This document shows, piece after piece, positions 1 to 6,209 of a DNA stretch of 13,996 bases; position 1 is the first letter of the stretch, and each line of letters starts with the position of its first letter. The position numbers were made by a program, and so were the translations under genes. Source of the stretch: SIG480 sp045586595 (GTDB lineage Bacteria; Bacillota; Clostridia; Oscillospirales; JAAYXM01); contig JAZNAQ010000004.1 of the NCBI GenBank assembly GCA_045586595.1, forward strand, positions 1 through 13,996, written 5' to 3'. Below the pieces are notes generated by a model, which was not told where the DNA came from, did not search any database, and saw only the letters and a list, made by a program, of their open reading frames with translations.

Positions 1-7
1 TTTTCAT
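1..7 (-). CDS. Start of a leftward gene cut by the window edge
   Basis: Only the first two codons (ATG AAA) and one further base are present, read on the minus strand from position 7. The start is proposed because a perfect GGAGG Shine-Dalgarno lies at 20-16 with an 8-base spacer. Nothing can be said about the product. The ribosome binding site lies inside one arm of a 12-bp inverted repeat (17-28 with 60-71), which may affect its translation. Confidence 0.45.
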
Positions 8-16
8 AGATAAATC

Positions 17-71
17 CTCCATTGTGTTTTTAATTTGACTGGCAGGTCATTTTTATTCTAACACAATGGAG
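17..71 (-). promoter_or_regulatory. Inverted repeat covering the ribosome binding site of the leftward gene
   Basis: CTCCATTGTGTT at 17-28 is the exact reverse complement of AACACAATGGAG at 60-71, with a 31-base loop. In a minus-strand transcript the upstream arm would pair with the GGAG of the leftward gene's ribosome binding site. The loop holds a smaller dyad (TGAC, six bases, GTCA). It could be a translational control hairpin or a protein-binding operator. On the plus strand it is followed by six T (74-79), so a weak long-loop terminator is also possible. The repeat is certain; the role is inferred. Confidence 0.4.
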
Positions 72-103
72 AATTTTTTGTTCATCGGCAATAGCCTCTT
101 TTG

Positions 104-128
104 AACCACGCGACTATCGCGTGGTTTT
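104..128 (+). terminator. Hairpin with short T-run
   Basis: AACCACGCG (104-112) pairs perfectly with CGCGTGGTT (118-126) around an ACTAT loop. On the plus strand the stem runs into TTTT at 125-128, so it looks like an intrinsic terminator pointing right. No plus-strand gene is visible to its left, so it may instead be the second of two hairpins downstream of queH. There is no T-run on the minus side. Confidence 0.4.
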
Positions 129-140
129 CATTATTCAATA

Positions 141-173
141 AACTGACACGTGCAATTTTTGCACGTGTCAGTT
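141..173 (-). terminator. Long perfect hairpin at the end of queH
   Basis: AACTGACACGTGCAA (141-155) and TTGCACGTGTCAGTT (159-173) form a perfect 15-bp stem with a three-base loop. The stem begins within the queH stop codon (174-172). On the minus strand it is followed by TTTATTG, a poor U-tract, so it may act as a 3' stability element as well as a terminator. Confidence 0.55.
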
Positions 174-783
174 ACTCTTTTGGCAACGAAAACTCACATC
201 CGCAGTATTCTTGCCTGTATAGCTCATATTCTTTTGAGAGCTCTATAGAGCGTTTATAACCCTCACGCTTTTTAAAATCAGCAGTAATAAATGTTGCCCC
301 TGTCTCCGTCGAAAGCTTGTTCCCTATTTCATTTAGCAATGCTGCGTTTTTATGAGGGCTTACAGAAAGTGTAGTTGTAAAGCAGTCAAAACCACGTTTT
401 TTCGCCTCATATGCAGTCTTTCTAAGACGAAGCTTAAAGCATTGAGTACACCTTGCCCCGCCCTCGTACTCTGATTCGAGACCTTCTGCAACACTTAAAA
501 ACTCAGAATAATCATAAGGTATGCTTATAAGTGAAACAGGATTCAAAAAATCCATTTTTTCTATTATTTCTGCCTGAGTTTTCAGGCGTTTTTCATATTC
601 TGACTCAGGAAAGATGTTCGGGTTAAAAAACAACACGCTTATTTCAAAATATTTTGACAAATACTCGAGCACATAACTGCTGCACGGCCCACAACAGCTA
701 TGAAGCAAAAGCTTTGGTACATGACCGCATCGGGTCAGTTGTTCAATTTGTTTATCACACAAAAGCTGATAATTAATCTTCAT
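172..783 (-). CDS. queH: Epoxyqueuosine reductase QueH (DUF208 family)
   Basis: The 203-residue protein matches the QueH family, which reduces epoxyqueuosine to queuosine at the wobble position of GUN-anticodon tRNAs in bacteria that lack the cobalamin-dependent QueG. All cysteine clusters expected for its iron-sulfur and metal site are visible: HSCCGPC (Cys30, Cys31, Cys34), CTQC (Cys112, Cys115) and CGC (Cys194, Cys196). The start at 783 is chosen because it has a TGAGGAAA ribosome binding site eight bases upstream and gives the normal family length. A longer reading to 942 would run through the promoter region and into ruvX. It is divergent from ruvX, with 89 bases between, and no other queuosine gene is in the window. 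It ends in a strong hairpin. The family call is firm; activity is inferred from motif conservation. Confidence 0.93.
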   Translation of the reverse strand: MKINYQLLCDKQIEQLTRCGHVPKLLLHSCCGPCSSYVLEYLSKYFEISVLFFNPNIFPESEYEKRLKTQAEIIEKMDFLNPVSLISIPYDYSEFLSVAEGLESEYEGGARCTQCFKLRLRKTAYEAKKRGFDCFTTTLSVSPHKNAALLNEIGNKLSTETGATFITADFKKREGYKRSIELSKEYELYRQEYCGCEFSLPKE

Positions 784-807
784 GCTAATTTCCTCAATAA
801 CAGTAGC

Positions 808-837
808 TTGTAATTTATACTGAAAATGTGTTATTAT
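808..837 (+). promoter_or_regulatory. Candidate sigma-A promoter for ruvX
   Basis: TTGTAA (808-813) and TATTAT (832-837) are separated by 18 bases, and a TG pair sits one base before the -10, giving an extended -10. A start of transcription about seven bases downstream would give a short leader before ruvX. A possible minus-strand -10 (TATAAA, 820-815) for queH overlaps this promoter, but its -35 is poor. Assignment is by eye. Confidence 0.45.
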
Positions 838-872
838 TAAACATATCTTAACCGAACACGGAGGTTTTGTCA

Positions 873-1295
873 ATGAGAACAGTTGGCATAGATTACGGTG
901 ATAAAAGAATAGGTGTCTCCTACTCTGATCTGAGCGGAACACTTGCGGGTGAAAGTTTTACGATAAATGTAACAAACCCGGAAACTGCCTTTAATGAGCT
1001 ATGTGAAAGCATACTCTCACACAATACAAGCGAAATTGTTCTCGGATACCCTAAACATATGAATGCTGACATAGGCGACCGTGCAAAGAAAAGCGAGGAA
1101 ATAGCCGAAAAGCTTCGCAAAAGAACAAATCTGCCTGTCATTCTGTGGGATGAACGATGTACAACCGTTGATGCACACCGCATACTTTCAGAGACAGGCT
1201 ATCATGGCAAAAAGCGCCGTGCAAAGGTTGACTCCGTTGCAGCAGCGCTCATTCTGCAGAATTATCTCGATTTTAAAGCTATAGCAGGGCGTTAG
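873..1295 (+). CDS. ruvX: RuvX/YqgF family pre-16S rRNA nuclease (Holliday junction resolvase-like)
   Basis: The 140-residue protein has the RNase H-like fold signature of the YqgF family. The first acidic strand is GIDYGDKRIG (Asp7), followed by GYP at 58-60, WDER at 92-95 (Asp93, Glu94) and KVDSVAAALIL with Asp120. These match the family's catalytic acidic residues. The family is linked to 5' maturation of 16S rRNA and, by structure, to Holliday junction resolution. The start at 873 has GGAGG at 860-864, eight bases away. A TTG six bases earlier would leave only two bases of spacing and is rejected. The usual neighbours alaS or a DUF965 gene are not adjacent here; queH is divergent on the left. 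Its stop overlaps the stop of the convergent gene to the right. Confidence 0.95.
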   Translation: MRTVGIDYGDKRIGVSYSDLSGTLAGESFTINVTNPETAFNELCESILSHNTSEIVLGYPKHMNADIGDRAKKSEEIAEKLRKRTNLPVILWDERCTTVDAHRILSETGYHGKKRRAKVDSVAAALILQNYLDFKAIAGR

Positions 1296-1305
1296 CCCTG
1301 CTTTT
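1283..1305 (+). terminator. Hairpin terminator spanning two convergent stop codons
   Basis: AGCAGGGC (1283-1290) pairs with GCCCTGCT (1295-1302), leaving a GTTA loop at 1291-1294. The plus-strand stem is followed by a broken T-rich tract (TTT at 1303-1305, then CTTCTT). The ruvX stop (1293-1295) and the opposite gene's stop (1294-1292) both fall in the loop and at its edge. It probably ends ruvX transcription. The minus side has no good T-run. Confidence 0.6.
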
Positions 1306-1846
1306 CTTCTTGTGTTTTAGTCTGAGTTTCCGGCACCTGTTGCTCTTCTGAGGTCTGTTCAGTCTCAGACAGACCATGCATGAACCCACCTAGCTTCGGT
1401 GAGCACACATCGCCCGCAATAAGCTTATTTTTATATACTATTATGTTTGCCACTACGCCTTCTTCGTTGCTCGGGTGGTTGTTAACTTTATATGTATATC
1501 TCATAACACGTTTCCCCGAGTATTTCGAAAGGTCCATCCCCTGTTTTTTCTGTATCTCGTTATACTCGTTATATACACCGTCAAACTCTTCGGGGATTTT
1601 TACTTCCATAAACTCAAGCGGTTCTTTGTCCACAGTCCAACCATACCCCTCCAGAAGCGATACTCTGTCATCGTTTGTTTTCAGTTTTATGTCTTCCTGC
1701 TTCAATGTCTGCTCATCAGATACCGATACAGTATCAGTATCGCTCATATTCCGTACTGCAACTACAGCTGAACATACTATTATGCAGACAGCAAGTACAC
1801 CTGAAACTATCTTTCGCCTTGTCAGTTTTGTTGTAAACACTATCAT
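1292..1846 (-). CDS. Membrane-anchored DUF4830-like protein
   Basis: The 184-residue protein has a short basic N-terminus, one transmembrane segment or uncleaved signal anchor at about residues 13-31, and an extracytoplasmic region. It ends in a low-complexity tail rich in Glu, Gln and Thr after about residue 157. The middle, about residues 60-155, resembles DUF4830: a GYGW motif, then IPEEFDGVYNEYNEIQKKQG, a YTYKVNNHP segment and a GDVCSPKLGGFMHGL closing motif. The function of this family is unknown; it is typical of Clostridia. A ribosome binding site (AAAGGA) lies about 11 bases upstream of the ATG. It is a single-gene unit with no partner on its strand, so context gives no hint of its role. 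The topology is seen; the family name is from memory of the motif pattern. Confidence 0.75.
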   Translation of the reverse strand: MIVFTTKLTRRKIVSGVLAVCIIVCSAVVAVRNMSDTDTVSVSDEQTLKQEDIKLKTNDDRVSLLEGYGWTVDKEPLEFMEVKIPEEFDGVYNEYNEIQKKQGMDLSKYSGKRVMRYTYKVNNHPSNEEGVVANIIVYKNKLIAGDVCSPKLGGFMHGLSETEQTSEEQQVPETQTKTQEEKQG

Positions 1847-1933
1847 TTAAAAACATTCCTTTCAAGCTTTTATATTAGATATTTATTAGACTTAAAGCGC
1901 AAATATACCAACTGCAAAAAAGCTTTCTGTTCA

Positions 1934-1962
1934 TTGACGTTTCGCAATTTTTATGATATTAT
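1934..1962 (+). promoter_or_regulatory. Sigma-A-like promoter for the nine-gene run
   Basis: TTGACG (1934-1939) and TATTAT (1957-1962) are separated by exactly 17 bases. They lie about 35 bases upstream of the methyltransferase start, in an AT-rich gap. This is the clearest promoter before the run of co-directional genes that ends at the 11004-11041 terminator. Internal promoters cannot be excluded. Confidence 0.6.
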
Positions 1963-1996
1963 AATATATCAATGTAAATAAAGGAAATTTGAAATT

Positions 1997-2860
1997 ATGT
2001 GGATTGCTGAAAATTTTAAAGATTACAGTGTAATAGATTGCGGAGACGGCGAAAAGCTCGAGCGATGGGGGGATTATTATCTCGTCCGACCGGAACCTCA
2101 GGCAATCTGGTCATCCCCACGCAAAAATCCGCGTTGGCAGAAGTATGACGCGCTCTATTCCCGTTCTTCAAGCGGTGGCGGAAGCTGGACAAACAGAACA
2201 TTACCGGCAAGCTGGTCTATTTCATACAAAGACCTTACATTCAACTTAAAACCCATGAACTTTAAGCACACGGGCATCTTCCCCGAGCAGGCCTCTAACT
2301 GGGACTTTATTATGGAAAAAATATCATCTGCCGGCCGCCCGATAAATGTACTTAATCTTTTTGCATATACAGGGGCTGCAACTATCGCCGCAGCAAAAGC
2401 AGGCGCTTCTGTTTGCCATGTTGACGCGGCAAAAGGCATGGTTGCGTGGGCGCGTGAAAACGCCGCGTCTTCAGGCCTTTCCGATGCTCCCATACGCTGG
2501 ATAGTAGACGACTGTGCAAAGTTTGTCGAGCGCGAAATACGCCGCGGCCGCAAATACGATGCAATCATAATGGACCCGCCCTCATACGGACGCGGGCCTA
2601 CAGGCGAGATTTGGAAAATCGAAAACAATCTGTTTGATTTTGTTAATCTCTGTTCAGGTGTTCTTTCAGATGCTCCGTTGTTTGTTCTTATAAGTTCTTA
2701 TACAACAGGGCTTGCACCGTCTGTTACAAAGTATATGTCAGACATGATTTTCACAAAAAAATACGGCGGCAAAAGCGAATGTGACGAACTCGGCCTGCCT
2801 GTTCTCGAAACAGGGCTTTACCTGCCCGCAGGAAGTGCAATGAGATGGTCTGCGATATAG
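1997..2860 (+). CDS. Class I SAM-dependent methyltransferase, RlmI-like (COG1092)
   Basis: The 287-residue protein has an N-terminal region of about 85 residues and a Rossmann methyltransferase domain. SAM-binding motif I is VLNLFAYTGAAT (118-129), with an acidic residue closing strand 2 at Asp143. Motif IV is DPPSYGRG (193-200), the DPP type used by base-methylating enzymes of the RlmI/RlmK family acting on rRNA. It lacks a full-size PUA domain of the RlmI type, so its exact target is unclear. The ATG has AAAGGA at 1980-1985. It follows the 1934-1962 promoter and is the first gene of the run. ecfA1 starts 24 bases after its stop. The methyltransferase class is certain; the rRNA target is inferred from the family. 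Confidence 0.85.
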   Translation: MWIAENFKDYSVIDCGDGEKLERWGDYYLVRPEPQAIWSSPRKNPRWQKYDALYSRSSSGGGSWTNRTLPASWSISYKDLTFNLKPMNFKHTGIFPEQASNWDFIMEKISSAGRPINVLNLFAYTGAATIAAAKAGASVCHVDAAKGMVAWARENAASSGLSDAPIRWIVDDCAKFVEREIRRGRKYDAIIMDPPSYGRGPTGEIWKIENNLFDFVNLCSGVLSDAPLFVLISSYTTGLAPSVTKYMSDMIFTKKYGGKSECDELGLPVLETGLYLPAGSAMRWSAI

Positions 2861-2884
2861 CAATATTCTTTTGAGGTTTGTAAA

Positions 2885-3730
2885 ATGAAGGATATTATAA
2901 AATCAGAGAATCTTACTTTTAAATATAATATCGACAGCGCAACACCTAAAAACGCTTTGTCCGAGGTTAATATTTCGGTAAGCGAGGGCGAATACCTCGT
3001 TATCCTCGGGCATAACGGTTCTGGTAAATCTTCACTTGCAAAACATTTTAATGCTGTTCTTCTGCCCTGTGGCGGCAAAATCTATGTAGGCGGCATGGAT
3101 ACTCTTGATGAATCGCTTCTCTACGAAATCAGGAGAACCTGCGGCATGGTGTTCCAGAACCCCGATAATCAGATTGTCGCTACAATAACAGAAGAAGACG
3201 TAGCTTTCGGGCCTGAAAACCTCGGCCTTCCCCGTGAGGAAATAAGAAAGCGTGTAGACGATGCGCTAAAAACCGTAGGTATGTATGATTACCGCGACCA
3301 CGCGCCTCACCTTCTTTCAGGCGGGCAGAAGCAGAGAATTGGAATCGCAGGTGTTATAGCCATGCGGCCCAAGTGCATTGTTCTTGACGAACCAACCTCA
3401 ATGCTTGACCCTGCAGGACGTCGTGATGTGCTGAAAATCATTGACGAGCTCAACAAAAAACACGGCATTACAATCGTTCTTATTACTCACCACATGAACG
3501 AGGCGGTTTCAGCAGATAGAATCATTATAATGGACAGCGGCAAAATCGTCTCTGAGGGTACACCGCGAGAAATCTTCCCACAGGTTGAAAAACTCCGCGA
3601 ATTAGGCCTTAATGTTCCGCAGACGGTAGAGCTTCTTCACTGTTTAAATGAAAATGGTTTCAATCTTTCGCTTGACCAGATTACAGTTGAAGAATGTGCC
3701 GATGCGATTGCCGCATCAATCAACAGATAA
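2885..3730 (+). CDS. ecfA1: ECF transporter ATPase subunit EcfA1
   Basis: The 281-residue protein is an ABC ATPase with all motifs in order: Walker A GHNGSGKS (42-49), Q-loop Gln91 in VFQNPDNQIVA, signature LSGGQ (144-148), Walker B ending in Asp168-Glu169, and the H-loop His202. The Q-loop text followed by VAFGPENLGLP is typical of energy-coupling factor ATPases rather than other ABC importers. With EcfA2 and EcfT it forms the shared energizing module that powers several vitamin-binding S subunits. The ribosome binding site TGAGG (2872-2876) lies eight bases from the ATG. The next gene, ecfA2, begins 22 bases after its stop. Confidence 0.95.
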   Translation: MKDIIKSENLTFKYNIDSATPKNALSEVNISVSEGEYLVILGHNGSGKSSLAKHFNAVLLPCGGKIYVGGMDTLDESLLYEIRRTCGMVFQNPDNQIVATITEEDVAFGPENLGLPREEIRKRVDDALKTVGMYDYRDHAPHLLSGGQKQRIGIAGVIAMRPKCIVLDEPTSMLDPAGRRDVLKIIDELNKKHGITIVLITHHMNEAVSADRIIIMDSGKIVSEGTPREIFPQVEKLRELGLNVPQTVELLHCLNENGFNLSLDQITVEECADAIAASINR

Positions 3731-3751
3731 ACTTCGGAGGTATCACATACA

Positions 3752-4615
3752 GTGAACGCAATAATGAGTGTACGCGGGCTTTCTCATATTTACAGCCCGA
3801 AAACTCCATTTGAATGTTCTGCAATAAGCGATATAAATCTCGATATATTCCCGGGGGAAACCTTAGGAATTATCGGGCATACCGGCTCGGGCAAGTCAAC
3901 CTTAATTTCGCACTTGAACGGGCTTAATAAGCCATCCTCCGGGACGATAACTTATAACGGCGAAGACATTTTCAAAACAAAAGAGTTTACCCGCAACATA
4001 CGCTTTAATGTAGGTCTCGTTCTTCAGTATCCTGAATATCAGCTTTTCGAAGAGACCGTTTATAAAGACATAGCTTTCGGGCCTGCGAACATGGGGCTTT
4101 CTAAAGAAGAAATAAGAGAGAGAGTTTTTGAAGCCGCAAGATTTGCAGGCATTGACGAAAACTTCTTAGAGCTTTCACCTTTTGAGCTCTCAGGTGGGCA
4201 AAAACGCCGGGTTGCGATTGCCGGCGTTATAGCCATGCGCCCGAAGGTTCTTATCCTTGACGAACCCACGGCAGGCCTTGACCCGATAGGCCGCGAAGAT
4301 TTGCTTGCACACATCCGCAATTATCGCGATACAACAGGGGCTGCAATCGTAATTGTTTCGCACAGTATGGAGGACATTGCCGCAACCGCAGACAGGCTTA
4401 TTGTTATGAGCGGCGGTAAGATTATACTAAGCGGAACTCCAAACGAAGTTTTCTCACATTCAGATGAATTGGTGTCAGCGGGTCTTGACCTTCCCCAGAT
4501 AACACACATTGTCAACGCTTTAAAAAAGCGCGGCATTGAACTTAATGGTTCAATATATACGGTCAAACAGGCTGTAAAAGCTATTCTTGACCTTGGAGGT
4601 GGCAAACATGATTAA
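3752..4615 (+). CDS. ecfA2: ECF transporter ATPase subunit EcfA2
   Basis: The 287-residue second ATPase of the energy-coupling factor module has Walker A GHTGSGKS (42-49), Q-loop Gln92 in LQYPEYQLFEETV, signature LSGGQ (146-150), Walker B Asp170-Glu171 and H-loop His204. The YPEYQLFEETV stretch is the mark of EcfA2, contrasting with the NPDNQ of EcfA1. The start is the GTG at 3752, because CGGAGG at 3735-3740 is 11 bases upstream. The next in-frame ATG (3764) would be 23 bases from it. The last eight bases overlap the ecfT start, which suggests coupled translation of ATPase and membrane subunits. Confidence 0.95.
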   Translation: MNAIMSVRGLSHIYSPKTPFECSAISDINLDIFPGETLGIIGHTGSGKSTLISHLNGLNKPSSGTITYNGEDIFKTKEFTRNIRFNVGLVLQYPEYQLFEETVYKDIAFGPANMGLSKEEIRERVFEAARFAGIDENFLELSPFELSGGQKRRVAIAGVIAMRPKVLILDEPTAGLDPIGREDLLAHIRNYRDTTGAAIVIVSHSMEDIAATADRLIVMSGGKIILSGTPNEVFSHSDELVSAGLDLPQITHIVNALKKRGIELNGSIYTVKQAVKAILDLGGGKHD

Positions 4616-5432
4616 AGATGTCGCTCTCGGTCAATATTTCCCGGGCAATAGCTTTATTCACCGCTTAGACCCACGGGTCAAACTTGTCCTTACAATCGTT
4701 TTCATTGTTGTACTCTTTATTTGCCGCGGTTTTGTTCCGTACGCAATTATGACAGCGTTTCTATTTGCGGTAATCCTTATTACCAAGATAAATATGCGTC
4801 TTATTTTCAAGAGTTTGCGCCCTATAATTATCCTTCTTGCTTTTACAGCAATCCTAAATATTTTCTATACTAACAGCGGAACTGAACTATTTAAAATCGG
4901 TTCAATCGCCATAACCACCGGCGGCGTATACACTGCTCTTTTTATGGTAATACGAATTGTTCTTCTGGTATCCGGCACATTTGTAATGCTCACATACACC
5001 ACATCTCCCATTATGCTTACAGACGGCCTCGAATCACTTCTGTCTCCGCTTAAAAAAATCAAATTTCCGGTACATGAGCTTTCTATGATGATGTCAATAG
5101 CACTGCGTTTCATACCAACTTTGATAGAAGAAACAGACAAAATAATGTCCGCACAAAAATCACGAGGCGCGAGCTTTGATACAGGCAGTATTGTGCAGCG
5201 CGCCAAGGCTCTCATACCAGTTCTTGTTCCACTTTTCATAAATGCCTTTAAACGCGCTGAGGATTTAGCGCTTGCTATGGAATGCAGGTGTTACCGCGGA
5301 GGAGATGGTCGTGTTCGTATGCGTGTACTGAAGCTGTCCTCGATTGATTTATGCGCTTGTGCAGTTTCTGCGGTTGTGTTTTTCGCCGCGATAGTTCTGT
5401 CATATACGGCGACATTGGGTGTTCTCATATGA
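4608..5432 (+). CDS. ecfT: ECF transporter transmembrane subunit EcfT
   Basis: The 274-residue polytopic protein has hydrophobic segments at about 25-45, 46-64, 72-88, 105-130 and 247-268. It opens with the family's typical GQYFPGNSFIHRLDPRVKL. The two cytoplasmic coupling-helix motifs that contact the ATPases are present as SRG (185-187) and CRC in AMECRCYRGG (226-228). The second differs from the usual ARG. EcfT is the scaffold that rotates S subunits during vitamin uptake. The start at 4608 has GGAGG at 4595-4599, eight bases away. A TTG at 4587 in the same frame is rejected. It overlaps ecfA2 by eight bases, and its stop overlaps the truA start as ATGA. Confidence 0.93.
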   Translation: MIKDVALGQYFPGNSFIHRLDPRVKLVLTIVFIVVLFICRGFVPYAIMTAFLFAVILITKINMRLIFKSLRPIIILLAFTAILNIFYTNSGTELFKIGSIAITTGGVYTALFMVIRIVLLVSGTFVMLTYTTSPIMLTDGLESLLSPLKKIKFPVHELSMMMSIALRFIPTLIEETDKIMSAQKSRGASFDTGSIVQRAKALIPVLVPLFINAFKRAEDLALAMECRCYRGGDGRVRMRVLKLSSIDLCACAVSAVVFFAAIVLSYTATLGVLI

Positions 5433-6193
5433 GCAGGAATATAGCTTTAGTGTTGTCATATGACGGCTCAAATTATCATGGTTGGCAAACCCAGGCCAAC
5501 TCAACCAGTATACAAAGCACACTTACCGCAGCTGCGTCTTCCCTGTTTAACGAAAGTGTTAAAGTTACTGGATGTGGAAGAACCGACACTGGGGTTCATG
5601 CAAAAAAATATGTAGCAAGCGTCAGAACATCATCTGAAATACCCACAGAACGCATTGCCTACGCGCTTAATTCACTTTTGCCGAATGATATTTCGGTAAA
5701 AGACGCAACAGTTGTTCCCGATGGGTTTCATCCGGTTCATTCCTGCACAGAGAAAGAATATACTTACTATATATATACCGACTCTGTCAGAAATCCGTTT
5801 TTTGAAAAGCGTGCTCTTCATTACCGATATCCATTAGATATTGCTAAAATGCAACAAGCCGCGGCCCAGTTTGTTGGAACACACGATTTTTCGGCTGTCA
5901 GAAGTCTCGGCACACCGGTCAAATCTACTGTTCGTACAGTCTTTAAGTGTGATGTATCGCAAAATGAAAACATTATTTCAATATCAATATCAGCAAACGG
6001 TTTTCTCTATAACATGGCAAGAGCCATCGTTGGAACACTTCTTGACGTAGCAACACAAAAGACCTCACCAAGCGACATTCCGGATATACTGAGAAGCTGT
6101 GACCGTGCTCGCGCCGGTGCAACAGCCCCTGCACACGGATTATATATGACAAACGTAATTTATCCAGAAAAGTTCGGATTGTCAAACCTTTGA
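5429..6193 (+). CDS. truA: tRNA pseudouridine(38-40) synthase TruA
   Basis: The 254-residue protein matches TruA, which isomerizes uridines 38-40 in the anticodon stem-loop of tRNAs. The N-terminal strand is ALVLSYDGSNYHGWQ, and the catalytic motif GCGRTDTGVHA carries the nucleophilic Asp53. The C-terminus RAGATAPAHGLYMTNV is also typical. Length is normal for the family. The start at 5429 forms an ATGA overlap with the ecfT stop; an upstream in-frame ATG at 5351 would lie deep in ecfT and is rejected. The ecfA1-ecfA2-ecfT-truA order is conserved in Firmicutes, where it usually sits between rplQ and rplM-rpsI. Here the ribosomal genes are absent on both sides. Confidence 0.96.
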   Translation: MSRNIALVLSYDGSNYHGWQTQANSTSIQSTLTAAASSLFNESVKVTGCGRTDTGVHAKKYVASVRTSSEIPTERIAYALNSLLPNDISVKDATVVPDGFHPVHSCTEKEYTYYIYTDSVRNPFFEKRALHYRYPLDIAKMQQAAAQFVGTHDFSAVRSLGTPVKSTVRTVFKCDVSQNENIISISISANGFLYNMARAIVGTLLDVATQKTSPSDIPDILRSCDRARAGATAPAHGLYMTNVIYPEKFGLSNL

Positions 6194-6209
6194 TAACGGA
6201 GGGTTAAAA

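Noticed and set aside
784..942. N-terminal extension of queH to position 942
   Set aside because: It would cross the promoter region and the start of ruvX. The ATG at 783 has a good ribosome binding site and matches family length.
1380..1850. Plus-strand open frame of 156 codons
   Set aside because: It is the antisense of the DUF4830-like gene, has no ribosome binding site and resembles no protein.
1934..1965. TTGACG paired with the consensus TATAAT at 1960-1965
   Set aside because: The spacing would be 20 bases. The TATTAT at 1957-1962 gives the standard 17.
2155..2628. Minus-strand open frame of 157 codons
   Set aside because: It lies wholly inside the methyltransferase gene, whose motifs are intact on the plus strand.
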